The notes under the pieces were generated by a model that saw only the letters and a list, made by a program, of their open reading frames with translations, ran no database searches and was not told where the DNA came from. Below are positions 22,401-33,844 of a stretch of DNA of 64,000 nt, one piece after another. Each line of letters begins with the position of its first letter. The stretch's first letter is position 1. The position numbers and the translations under genes were made by a program. The stretch comes from Pseudeuparius sepicola (lineage: Eukaryota; Arthropoda; Insecta; Coleoptera; Anthribidae). The stretch is taken from NCBI GenBank assembly GCA_963920635.1, contig OY987298.1:52369949-52433948 (forward strand), given 5' to 3'.

Positions 22401-25400
22401 CGTAGGTATCGGTAAAAATAACGACTTGAAACATAAAATAATGAATTTAACCAGCTTAAAATTTTTGTACCACTTTGAAATTTCTACAAAATATCGCCCA
22501 GATGACCAGAAACAACACGCTACCGCAGAAACGCAAGAAAGAGCCTCGGGGGCGTAGGCACCGGCAAAAATTGAGACTTGCAAGGTAAAAGAATAATTTT
22601 AACCAGCTTAAAATTTTTGTACCACTTTGAAATTTTTACAAAATATCGCCCAGATGACCAGAAACAACACGCTACCACAGAAACGCAAAAAAGAGCCTCA
22701 GGGGCGTAGGTATCGGTAAAAATAACGACTTGAAACATAAAATAATGAATTTAACCAGCTTAAAATTTTTGTACCACTTTGAAATTTCTACAAAATATCG
22801 CCCAGATGACCAGAAACAACACGCTAATGCAGAAACGCAAGAAAGAGCCTCAGGGGCGTAGGCACCGGCAAAAATTGCGACTTTCAAGGTAAAAGAATAA
22901 TTTTAACCGGTATAAAAATTTTGTACCACTTTGAAACTTTGAACGGATGTCGCCCAGACGACGAAAAACAAAAGGCTACGGCAGAAACGAAAAAAGCAGC
23001 CTCAGGGGCGTAGGTGCTGGCAAAAAGCGTGACTTTAAACGTAAAAGAATAATTTTAACCCGTTTAAAAATTTTGTACCACTTTGAAATTTTTACAAAAT
23101 ATCGCCCAGATGACCAGAAACAACACGCTACCACAGAAACGCAAGAAAGAGCCTCAGGGGCGTAGGCACCGGCAAAAATTGCGACTTTCAAGGTAAAAGA
23201 ATAATTTTAACCGGTATAAAAATTTTGTACCACTTTGAAACTTTGAACGGATGTCGCCCAGACGACGAAAAACAAAAGGCTACGGCAGAAACGAAAAAAG
23301 CAGCCTCAGGGGCGTAGGTGCTGGCAAAAAGCGTGACTTTAAACGTAAAAGAATAATTTTAACCCGTTTAAAAATTTTGTACCACTTTGAAATTTTTACA
23401 AAATATCGCCCAGATGACCAGAAACAACACGCTACCACAGAAACGCAAAAAAGAGCCTCAGGGGCGTAGGTATCGGTAAAAATAACGACTTGAAACATAA
23501 AATAATGAATTTAACCAGCTTAAAATTTTTGTACTACTTTGAAATTTCCACAAAATATCGCCCAGATGACCAGAAACAACACGCTACCGCAGAAACGCAA
23601 GAAAGAGCCTCAGGGGCGTAGGCACCGGCAAAAATTGCGACTTGCAAGGTAAAAGAATAATTTTAACCGGTATAAAAATTTTGTACCACTTTGAAACTTT
23701 GAACGGATGTCGCCCAGACGACGAAAAACAAAAGGCTACGGCAGAAACGAAAAAAGCAGCCTCAGGGGCGTAGGTGCTGGCAAAAAGCGCGACTTTAAAC
23801 GTAAAAGAATAATTTTAACCCGTTTAAAAATTTTGTACCACTTTGAAATTTTTACAAAATATCGCCCAGATGACCAGAAACAACACGCTACCACAGAAAC
23901 GCAAAAAAGAGCCTCAGGGGCGTAGGTATCGGTAAAAATAACGACTTGAAACATAAAATAATGAATTTAACCAGCTTAAAATTTTTGTACCACTTTGAAA
24001 TTTCTACAAAATATCGCCCAGATGACCAGAAACAACACGCTACCGCAGAAACGCAAGAAAGAGCCTCGGGGGCGTAGGCACCGGCAAAAATTGAGACTTG
24101 CAAGGTAAAAGAATAATTTTAACCGGCATAAAAATTTTGTACCACTTTGAAATTTTTACAAAATATCGCCCAGATGACCAGAAACAACACGCTACCACAG
24201 AAACGCAAAAAAGAGCCTCAGGGGCGTAGGTATCGGTAAGAATAACGACTTGAAACATAAAATAATGAATTTAACCAGCTTAAAATTTTTGTACCACTTT
24301 GAAATTTCTACAAAATATCGCCCAGATGACCAGAAACAACACGCTACCGCAGAAACGCAAGAAAGAGCCTCAGGGGCGTAGGCACCGGCAAAAATTGAGA
24401 CTTGCAAGGTAAAAGAATAATTTTAACCGGCATAAAAATTTTGTACCACTTTGAAATTTTTACAAAATATCGCCCAGATGACCAGAAACAACACGCTACC
24501 ACAGAAACGCAAAAAAGAGCCTCAGGGGCGTAGGTATCGGTAAGAATAACGACTTGAAACATAAAATAATGAATTTAACCAGCTTAAAATTTTTGTACCA
24601 CTTTGAAATTTCTACAAAATATCGCCCAGATGACCAGAAACAACACGCTACCGCAGAAACGCAAGAAAGAGCCTCAGGGACGTAGGCACCGGCAAAAATT
24701 GAGACTTGCAAGGTAAAAGAATAATTTTAACCGGCATAAAAATTTTGTACCACTTTGAAACTTTGAACGGATATCGCCCAGACGACGAAAAACAAAAGGC
24801 TACCGCAGAAACGAAAAAAATAGCCTCAGGGTCGTAGGTGCTAGCAAAAATCGCGACTTGAAACGTAAGATAATAATTTTTACGCGTTTAAAAATTTTGT
24901 ACCACTTTGAAACCTTGAACGGATATCGCCCAGACGATGAAAAACAAAAGGCTACGGCAGAAACGAAAGAGAGGCGTAGGTGCTAGCAAAAATCGCGACT
25001 TGAAACGTAAGATAATAATTTTTACGCGTTTAAAAATTTTGTACCACTTTGAAACCTTGAACGGATATCGCCCAGACGATGAAAAACAAAAGGCTACCGC
25101 AGAAACGAAAAAAATAGCGTCAGGGGCGTAGGTGCTAGCAAAAATCGCGACTTTGATACGTAAAAGAATAATTTTTACTCGTTTAAAAATTTTGTACCAC
25201 TTTGAAATTTTTACAAAATATCGCCCAGATGACCAGAAACAACACGCTACCACAGAAACGCAAAAAAGAGCCTCAGGGGCGTAGGTATCGGTAAAAATAA
25301 CGACTTGAAACATAAAATAATGAATTTAACCTGCTTAAAATTTTTGTACCACTTTGAAATTTCTACAAAATATCGCCCAGATGACCAGAAACAACACGCT

Positions 25401-26351
25401 ACCGCAGAAACGCAAGAAAGAGCCTCAGGGGCGTAGGCACCGGCAAAAATTGCGACTTGCAAGGTAAAAGAATAATTTTAACCGGTATAAAAATTTTGTA
25501 CCACTTTGAAACTTTGAACGGATGTCGCCCAGACGACGAAAAACAAAAGGCTACGGCAGAAACGAAAAAAGCAGCCTCAGGGGCGTAGGTGCTGGCAAAA
25601 AGCGCGACTTTAAACGTAAAAGAATAATTTTAACCCGTTTAAAAATTTTGTACCACTTTGACAATTTTTACAAAATATCGCCCAGATGACCAGAAACAAC
25701 ACGCTACCACAGAAACGCAAAAAAGAGCCTCAGGGGCGTAGGTATCGGTAAAAATAACGACTTGAAACATAAAATAATGAATTTAACCAGCTTAAAATTT
25801 TTGTACCACTTTGAAATTTCTACAAAATATCGCCCAGATGACCAGAAACAACACGCTAATGCAGAAACGCAAGAAAGAGCCTCAGGGGCGTAGGTATCGG
25901 TAAAAATAACGACTTGAAACATAAAATAATGAATTTAACCAGCTTAAAATTTTTGTACTACTTTGAAATTTCCACAAAATATCGCCCAGATGACCAGAAA
26001 CAACACGCTAATGCAGAAACGCAAGAAAGAGCCTCAGGGGCGTAGGCACCGGCAAAAATTGCGACTTGCAAGGTAAAAGAATAATTTTAACCGGTATAAA
26101 AATTTTCTACCACTTTGAAACTTTGAACGGATGTCGCCCAGACGACGAAAAACCAAAGGCTACGGCAGAAACGAAAAAAGCAGCCTCAGGGGCGTAGGTG
26201 CTGGCAAAAAGCGCGACTTTAAACGTAAAAGAATAATTTTAACCCGTTTAAAAATTTTGTACCACTTTGAAACTTTGAACGGATATCGTCCAGACGGCGA
26301 AAAACAAAAGGCTACCGCAGAAACGAAAAAAATAGCCTCAGGGGCGTAGGT
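19431..26351. repeat. left satellite array, about 46 units of 152 bp
   Basis: A 152-153-bp unit is repeated head to tail. Invariant words include TTTTGTACCACTTTGAAA and CCTCAGGGGCGTAGG. Two main unit types occur: one with GAACGGATATCGTCCAGACG and AACAAAAGGCTACCG, another with AAAATATCGCCCAGATGACC and AACAACACGCTACC. They alternate to form a higher-order repeat of about 304 bp and multiples, with the first type clustered at the outer end. Short open frames recur at the unit period on both strands, but the unit length is not a multiple of three and they are not treated as genes. Confidence 0.9.
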
Positions 26352-26730
26352 ACCCGCAAAACATTGTCGCCAAACCCAAAGGACTAAATCTTAATTCCAA
26401 TGCAGATTCTTTTTTTAAGCGATTTGAATCTGGTCTTCGATATGTTGATCGGGAGCACATAATGATGAATGTCCAAAATGCAAGCAACACTTCTTCAGAA
26501 TCCTCCTAACACCGCTTTCTGGTTTAAAAGCGTAAATGGTTAATAAAATAGAGGAGTTGCATTTGTATTACGATTTAGCCGCTTGGATATTTGAAGGAGT
26601 AGAAGCAAAAGGGTCTAAATTTTGCAAGAATAGTTGCCTGTTATTTTTTATAACTTTTTGAAATATCAAATTGTTTTATTCTTCACCTAAAACTTGTACA
26701 TACATTATGTTACCAATTAAACGAATAAAT
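26352..26730. other. left unique spacer
   Basis: Non-satellite sequence, mirror of 33466-33844. It contains, on the minus strand, an AATAAA at 26675-26680 placed downstream of the last coding frame, probably a polyadenylation signal. Confidence 0.6.
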
Positions 26731-27087
26731 TCACTCTTCTAATTTATTGAAAATTTGATCCAATGTGTACGGTTCTGGATAGTCGAAATTAAATTCCTCG
26801 ATATTGTTTACTTCTTTAAATTTTTCTACTAGACTTCCAGTGTCATCCTTCATTCCGTAATATTTAAAAATTATTTTCAAATTAACAATTCCTAAAAGAA
26901 CGTACACTACAAACGCCTTATCGGAGATTCCCAAATGCTTGATGATGCATTTACACACGTGCAAAGACATATCAAAATCTATAAACCCCACCGAATAGTC
27001 CCATTTCATGTGTTTTCTATAGTCCTTTATTAAACGAAACCTTTCACATTCTTTGTTAATCTCCCTATTTTCGTATAAATATGTTTT
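26731..27087 (-). pseudogene. MULE C-terminal domain, left copy
   Basis: The frame reads ENREINKECERFRLIKDYRK, then MKWDYSVGFIDFDMSLHVCK, ending NKLEE before a stop at 26731. It is open upstream to 27087, beyond the ATG at 27009, where it meets the PHD frame at an A6 run (27084-27089 on this strand), so it was probably the C-terminus of the same protein. No known domain recognised. Mirror of 33109-33465. Confidence 0.65.
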
Positions 27088-27736
27088 TTAAATACTTAAT
27101 GTAATGAATTATTAGAAATTCTACTTCTAAGTAATTCAGAGTTAAAAATTTATTTTTCGTTGTTGTAATAAATATATCCTGTCCGTACGTTTTGCATATA
27201 GGACAATTGTAAGTGAACTCTGGCCGTGGTATAATTTCAATTGGTGTGTCGGCAGTAATGCCGGAACATTTTTCAACATGTATCCATCGATTACAAGTGT
27301 TACATCCAACGTAACTACCTTGTGGAGTAACAGTCCCGCATATGAAACACTTATCGAACATGTCTTGTGAAGATATCAACAATACGTTTTGTACCGTTAT
27401 CCTGTACTGTTCAGGATCGAAAGTGTTTTCCATAGATATTTTCGTAAATTTCATTATGTCGCATGTTCGGTGGATGACATCGATATAAAACAATACATAG
27501 ATGCCGCAATTAATACTATCAGTGGTTGCTTGTGTTGGATAAAGCCCAGGCAGATTTGCTACTTTCCATTTTCTTGGATTTAACTTACTCCCACCTGGAT
27601 TTAAACGATCCCTAGTTGAAAAAAATCTCTTAATTTTTTTGTAAATTTCTGACTCATAAATATATGAGCAATTCGCCGGATCTGCTATAAAAATGGTGTT
27701 ATTGGTCATGTCTAATATAACTAGTACCCAGTGATT
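27065..27736 (-). pseudogene. Ulp1 protease C-terminal half plus PHD finger, left copy
   Basis: Directly after an in-frame TAA (27737-27739) the frame continues NHWVLVILDMTNNTIFIADP, giving the His and Asp of a Ulp1-type (C48) cysteine protease, then DSINCGIYVLFY with the catalytic Cys. A PHD finger follows in C4HC3 order: CFIC, CNTC, H, C, CPIC. The Gln that normally sits six residues before the Cys is two residues further upstream. Ulp1 enzymes remove SUMO-like modifiers; PHD fingers usually bind histone tails. Mirror of 32460-33131. Confidence 0.8.
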
Positions 27737-28426
27737 TTATTGGTGATTATATGGTAATAACATATACTTGGTTTTCTCCAGGGATTGTAATAAAGGAGCG
27801 AATTTTGAATAATTTTCAAAATTTTCATTAAAAATTAAATGTGTTGATATTGTATCAACGTAATGAATACTTGGCGACTGTTTCAAAATAGAAAATGCCA
27901 ACGCATCAATGCAGTAGTCTGACACCCATCTGGCTGTACCAGACGGAAAAAGAGCATACGCATTGTTCTTTGATATTAACGTTTTGTAGTCTGTACTAGA
28001 TAACGCAATGGTTTGTCCATTATATTGGTAATGTCCTAAAATTAATTTGGATGACATTGATGCACTCATATAATAATCGTTGTTGAAGAAAATGCCATTG
28101 TTTAATGCTCTTTCGTCCGGCATATCACAAATTTCAATTTCGTCTGACGGCATATCATTATTAATAATATAGACGTCGCGGTCGGTATTGTGCTCTGTGT
28201 TTACTGTGGTGATGACAGTGTCGTTTTTTAATTCCGTTTTGGTAATTATTGTGTCTTCGTTAGAGCAAGGCTCCGTAGGAAGTTGGTTGCTGGTCGGAAC
28301 ATCCAGTTTTTTTAAATATTGTTTGTGAAAAAAATCTTTTCGTTTAATTTTCCTTGCCCAAGATTCTTCAGATGTTGGATGGTCGATTTCTTCTATTGAT
28401 TTAATATTTTTTTTCGTCTTGGAGTC
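27737..28426 (-). pseudogene. Ulp1 protease N-terminal half, left copy
   Basis: An open frame of about 229 codons runs from the transposase C-terminus into the protease fold: EEIDHPTSEESWARKIKRKD, an acidic linker, then ARWVSDYCIDALAFSILKQS (the W-x-x-D-x-x-I/L signature), ending KYMLLPYNHQ and TAA. The stop falls three residues before the catalytic HW and is shared by the right copy, so it predates the duplication or was homogenised. The ATG at 28153 is internal to the open frame. Right copy differs by F for L at one site. Confidence 0.75.
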
Positions 28427-30667
28427 TTACCTATATTTAGCTCTAACGCCTTCAAGTCGGACTGAACGCGGAAATGTACAGTCGAAACGAATCGTCCAAG
28501 CTTCATATTAGATTTACCATCTAGAATTTCTTTCTTAATAGTTTTAAACCACGACTCAACTATAGAGTTACTAGTTCGTCCAGTTTCCAATATGTCTGTC
28601 CACAATGGTGAAAAAGGCATTAATCACTTCAAAAGGTATAACAAAAAACTCACATTGGTAGGGGTTCTTCGCGGCTGAATAATAATTGTTTTCTGATTCG
28701 ACGTTTTTGTTCTCAATATTTTTGAGAACACCGTCGTATACTCTGAAGAAAAATATTGCAAATGGCGAAGTGTTATATTCACCAGTAACAATAGCTTCAT
28801 CGAAATCCATATCGTATATTGTTTCACAATTTTCACGGTCGTTAAGTAATTCTTGCGATGTATCATATGAACCTGATTTTAATTCCTTTATAGCTTCCTC
28901 TACAGCTGAGTCATATAGTGGAGACAGTAAAAGGGTTGACACATTTTGGAATTGGAACATCAGTTCCTCTAGCGACGTACACTGCACTAAAACTGCGACA
29001 GCATTAACGATACCGTCCCTTATGTCTCGTTTTTGCTTCAATTTAGATAACTGATTGCAAATCATTTTAATGAAATGCGCGCAACAACTCTTGAGCTTTA
29101 TTAAACAAAATAGCCTTGAATCGTCATTATTTGTGACATATTTGTAACACACGTTCAAACATGTGTACAGAGTCATACCATTGAAACCTTGGCAGACTGC
29201 TGTCATGAGTGCAAAACTCCAATCGATAACTATTATTTTAAAAATGGGCCAGGTTTTACTACAATTAGTGCAAACGAAATGTTTAAATTTTAACAAAAAA
29301 CATGCTATAGTTGCGGAATCGTGTTGAGAGCTAACTAGTTCGGCAATGGGGATAATTGTATTACCAAAATGCACAACAAGTGCGTAATACAGCACGCGGT
29401 GACCACGATCGTATATCATCGGTCGAACTGCTGATCCTGTCGCATCGAAGTATCCCGTCATTTTTCCCTTTATCTTCGTCAGGATCCTAACTTGTTCTTT
29501 TGAATAAAGGTACACTAAAGTTTTCCCCGTGGGAAACTGAATAAATTTCGACTCATCCTGCTCTTTCATAGAATGTAAAAGTATGTCTAGTAAAGGGTCC
29601 GGGTGCAAATCGTCGCCTGCTAGCGCCTCTGATCTAGCTTTCTGATAAACAGAGAGAGATCTGAGATTTTGCCAATTCCCTTCGTATATCATTTCCGGGT
29701 CAACTTTGGATATTTCTCCAGATCTAAGTACACTCGGCAAAGTAGTTTTAAGGTGGCTTTTAACTTCATCTCTTTCGATACCTTTTAACCAATAAGAGTG
29801 TTCTTCCTTGTGATCTACATTTACAGGGCCTTTGTAATATACTATTAATTTCACTTGCAATTTATCTCGCATAGAATAAACTAATTTGTACTTTCTACAG
29901 GAACTTTGCTTACAATTTGCATACTCTACCATGTTCGAATTTTTTTTGTTGCTCCTATGGCCCTTGTAAATTAAGAGACACGTTATGTTATGCAACAGTA
30001 ATTCGTTTTTTATATAAATGTGTCTTAATTCGGAATTTTCAAAAATATCGCTATTTTGGAAAAAACGATTTAAGGTGATCGTTACTAGTACACAAAAGTT
30101 TTCTTCTTTCTTATTCTGCGCCGACAATGTGTAATCTGTTTGATATGCCGTTAAACTACTATTATCTTCATCTGCAACGTCACCAACCATAACATTTTTA
30201 GCGACCAAAAACGGATTTGAGTTTAAGTTATCAACTGTCAAATCTTCGGATTTGACTGAATAAGGCAAGTGGTTTTCCGATTCCTCGTTGCAAGTTGAGC
30301 TACTCGATTTATTATTGCAGATCGAAGATCTCGACATAGAATAATCTTGTAAAAGTTCCTCTTCGCGTTTTTCGACTGCGTCATTATCGATGACTTTAGC
30401 TTCACAATCTAAACCATTATAAGTCGAATGCGAAGTATGTGACATGACATCAAAAGAAAATTTACCCTTTTGAGCCGAAGTTAACTCATCAGAATTAATA
30501 TAAGCACATATTGAGCGCTCATGTCTTCTTATTCTTAAGTAGAGCATCAGTCTATTTTTATGCGTATTGCTCAGTTTGAGCACAGAGCACATTTCGGAAA
30601 GAATTGAAAATTGTTTCCTATGTGAACATTTTTTCAGGTCTTCTATGTTACTACCGATAGACTCCAA
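28393..30667 (-). pseudogene. Mutator-like DDE transposase, left copy with N-terminus
   Basis: A 698-codon frame begins at TTG 30667; the first ATG is at 30592. It holds a FLYWCH/WRKY-like zinc site (C252, C257, H286, H290), the first catalytic Asp in YFDATGS (D408), the second in VIDWSFALMTAVC (D482), and the MULE C-x2-H motif (C528, H531). A frame change at a T6 run (28643-28648) moves the C-terminus, with SNSIVESWFKTIKKEIL and the presumed catalytic Glu, into the next frame, where this copy also has a TGA at 28625-28627. The gene lies 28 bp from the palindrome junction, so its true 5' end may be missing. Confidence 0.85.
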
Positions 30668-30694
30668 GAAAAGCGCAATTTCTTTTTCAATTTT
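29502..30694. other. single-copy loop of the palindrome
   Basis: This interval, which encodes transposase residues 1 to about 389 on the minus strand, has no inverted partner. The junctions are at TTGTTCTTTT (29501) and AAAAGAACAA (30695). It marks where the duplicative inversion began. Confidence 0.85.
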
Positions 30695-31803
30695 AAAAGA
30701 ACAAGTTAGGATCCTGACGAAGATAAAGGGAAAAATGACGGGATACTTCGATGCGACAGGATCAGCAGTTCGACCGATGATATACGATCGTGGTCACCGC
30801 GTGCTGTATTACGCACTTGTTGTGCATTTTGGTAATACAATTATCCCCATTGCCGAACTAGTTAACTCTCAACACGATTCCGCAACTATAGCATGTTTTT
30901 TGTTAAAATTTAAACATTTCGTTTGCACTAGTTGTAGTAAAACCTGGCCCATTTTTAAAATAATAGTTATCGATTGGAGTTTTGCACTCATGACAGCAGT
31001 CTGCCAAGGTTTCAATGGTATGACTCTGTACACATGTTTGAACGTGTGTTACAAATATGTCACAAATAATGACGATTCAAGGCTATTTTGTTTAATAAAG
31101 CTCAAGAGTTGTTGCGCGCATTTCATTAAAATGATTTGCAATCAGTTATCTAAATTGAAGCAAAAACGAGACATAAGGGACGGTATCGTTAATGCTGTCG
31201 CAGTTTTAGTGCAGTGTACGTCGCTAGAGGAACTGATGTTCCAATTCCAAAATGTGTCAACCCTTTTACTGCCTCCACTATATGACTCAGCTGTAGAGGA
31301 AGCTATAAAGGAATTAAAATCAGGTTCATATGATACATCGCAAGAATTACTTAACGACCGTGAAAATTGTGAAACAATATACGATATGGATTTCGATGAA
31401 GCTATTGTTACTGGTGAATATAACACTTCGCCATTTGCAATATTTTTCTTCAGAGTATACGACGGTGTTCTCAAAAATATTGAGAACAAAAACGTCGAAT
31501 CAGAAAACAATTATTATTCAGCCGCGAAGAACCCCTACCAATGTGAGTTTTTTGTTATACCTTTTGAAGCGATTAATGCCTTTTTCACCATTGTGGACAG
31601 ACATATTGGAAACTGGACGAACTAGTAACTCTATAGTTGAGTCGTGGTTTAAAACTATTAAGAAAGAAATTCTAGATGGTAAATCTAATATGAAGCTTGG
31701 ACGATTCGTTTCGACTGTACATTTCCGCGTTCAGTCCGACTTGAAGGCGTTAGAGCTAAATATAGGTAAGACTCCAAGACGAAAAAAAATATTAAATCAA
31801 TAG
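30695..31803 (+). pseudogene. Mutator-like transposase, right copy lacking N-terminus
   Basis: Homology to the left copy starts at residue 390 (KEQVRILTKIKGKM) and includes both catalytic Asp motifs and the C-x2-H motif, ending in frame at 31625. A second frame, 31330-31803, carries the C-terminal MPFSPLWTDILE and SNSIVESWFK part and, unlike the left copy, has no TGA (CGA at 31570-31572). The frame switch coincides with a T6 run at 31548-31553. The apparent start at 30567 is artificial: its first 43 codons read the left gene backwards. Without the DNA-binding N-terminus this copy cannot make a complete transposase. Confidence 0.85.
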
Positions 31804-32459
31804 AAGAAATCGACCATCCAACATCTGAAGAATCTTGGGCAAGGAAAATTAAACGAAAAGATTTTTTTCACAAACAATATTTAAAAAAACTGGATGTTCC
31901 GACCAGCAACCAACTTCCTACGGAGCCTTGCTCTAACGAAGACACAATAATTACCAAAACGGAATTAAAAAACGACACTGTCATCACCACAGTAAACACA
32001 GAGCACAATACCGACCGCGACGTCTATATTATTAATAATGATATGCCGTCAGACGAAATTGAAATTTGTGATATGCCGGACGAAAGAGCATTAAACAATG
32101 GCATTTTCTTCAACAACGATTATTATATGAGTGCATCAATGTCATCCAAATTCATTTTAGGACATTACCAATATAATGGACAAACCATTGCGTTATCTAG
32201 TACAGACTACAAAACGTTGATATCAAAGAACAATGCGTATGCTCTTTTTCCGTCTGGTACAGCCAGATGGGTGTCAGACTACTGCATTGATGCGTTGGCA
32301 TTTTCTATTTTGAAACAGTCGCCAAGTATTCATTACGTTGATACAATATCAACACATTTAATTTTTAATGAAAATTTTGAAAATTATTCAAAATTCGCTC
32401 CTTTATTACAATCCCTGGAGAAAACCAAGTATATGTTATTACCATATAATCACCAATAA
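31770..32459 (+). pseudogene. Ulp1 protease N-terminal half, right copy
   Basis: Mirror of 27737-28426. The frame opens at 31770, overlapping the transposase C-terminus at an A8 run (31782-31789), which suggests one ancestral fused frame. It carries ARWVSDYCIDALAF and ends at TAA 32457-32459. A start at ATG 32043 would leave out conserved-looking sequence upstream. Confidence 0.75.
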
Positions 32460-33131
32460 AATCACTGGGTACTAGTTATATTAGACATGACCAATAACAC
32501 CATTTTTATAGCAGATCCGGCGAATTGCTCATATATTTATGAGTCAGAAATTTACAAAAAAATTAAGAGATTTTTTTCAACTAGGGATCGTTTAAATCCA
32601 GGTGGGAGTAAGTTAAATCCAAGAAAATGGAAAGTAGCAAATCTGCCTGGGCTTTATCCAACACAAGCAACCACTGATAGTATTAATTGCGGCATCTATG
32701 TATTGTTTTATATCGATGTCATCCACCGAACATGCGACATAATGAAATTTACGAAAATATCTATGGAAAACACTTTCGATCCTGAACAGTACAGGATAAC
32801 GGTACAAAACGTATTGTTGATATCTTCACAAGACATGTTCGATAAGTGTTTCATATGCGGGACTGTTACTCCACAAGGTAGTTACGTTGGATGTAACACT
32901 TGTAATCGATGGATACATGTTGAAAAATGTTCCGGCATTACTGCCGATACACCAATTGAAATTATACCACGGCCAGAGTTCACTTACAATTGTCCTATAT
33001 GCAAAACGTACGGACAGGATATATTTATTACAACAACGAAAAATAAATTTTTAACTCTGAATTACTTAGAAGTAGAATTTCTAATAATTCATTACATTAA
33101 GTATTTAAAAAACATATTTATACGAAAATAG
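32460..33131 (+). pseudogene. Ulp1 protease C-terminal half plus PHD finger, right copy
   Basis: Mirror of 27065-27736 and in the same frame as the preceding half, separated only by TAA. Catalytic-type residues: His in NHWVLV, Asp in IADP, Cys in INCGIYVL (codon 32688-32690). The PHD finger follows at about 32848-33006. The frame ends at TAG 33129-33131, just past an A6 run (33107-33112) where the next frame takes over. Confidence 0.8.
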
Positions 33132-33465
33132 GGAGATTAACAAAGAATGTGAAAGGTTTCGTTTAATAAAGGACTATAGAAAACACATGAAATGGGACTA
33201 TTCGGTGGGGTTTATAGATTTTGATATGTCTTTGCACGTGTGTAAATGCATCATCAAGCATTTGGGAATCTCCGATAAGGCGTTTGTAGTGTACGTTCTT
33301 TTAGGAATTGTTAATTTGAAAATAATTTTTAAATATTACGGAATGAAGGATGACACTGGAAGTCTAGTAGAAAAATTTAAAGAAGTAAACAATATCGAGG
33401 AATTTAATTTCGACTATCCAGAGCCGTACACATTGGATCAAATTTTCAATAAATTAGAAGAGTGA
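33109..33465 (+). pseudogene. MULE C-terminal domain, right copy
   Basis: Mirror of 26731-27087. The frame is open from 33109 and ends at 33465; the ATG at 33187 is probably internal. An AATAAA at 33516-33521 lies 50 bp downstream and may end the transcript. Confidence 0.65.
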
Positions 33466-33844
33466 ATTTATTCGTTTAATTGGTAACATAATGTATGTAC
33501 AAGTTTTAGGTGAAGAATAAAACAATTTGATATTTCAAAAAGTTATAAAAAATAACAGGCAACTATTCTTGCAAAATTTAGACCCTTTTGCTTCTACTCC
33601 TTCAAATATCCAAGCGGCTAAATCGTAATACAAATGCAACTCCTCTATTTTATTAACCATTTACGCTTTTAAACCAGAAAGCGGTGTTAGGAGGATTCTG
33701 AAGAAGTGTTGCTTGCATTTTGGACATTCATCATTATGTGCTCCCGATCAACATATCGAAGACCAGATTCAAATCGCTTAAAAAAAGAATCTGCATTGGA
33801 ATTAAGATTTAGTCCTTTGGGTTTGGCGACAATGTTTTGCGGGT
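33466..33844. other. right unique spacer
   Basis: Non-satellite sequence, mirror of 26352-26730, between the coding core and the right satellite array. Confidence 0.6.

Noticed and set aside
19478..26349. Dozens of 60-144-codon open frames on both strands of the left array (and matching ones at 33847-37415)
   Set aside because: They recur with the 152-bp unit, which is not a multiple of three, occur equally on both strands and have no domain. They are by-products of the satellite.
19431..26351. CRISPR-like array
   Set aside because: The units are long, contiguous and have no unique spacers; the setting is a eukaryotic transposon.
28686..29054. 122-codon frame opposite the transposase (also 31142-31510)
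   Set aside because: Antisense shadow of the transposase, present in both arms because the arms are identical.
30567..30694. N-terminal 43 codons of the right transposase frame as a true start
   Set aside because: They are the left gene read in antisense across the palindrome junction.
26731..33465. Polinton or giant-virus origin suggested by the Ulp1 protease
   Set aside because: No polymerase B, integrase or capsid genes; MULE DDE motifs and a 9-bp target duplication fit a Mutator-like transposon.
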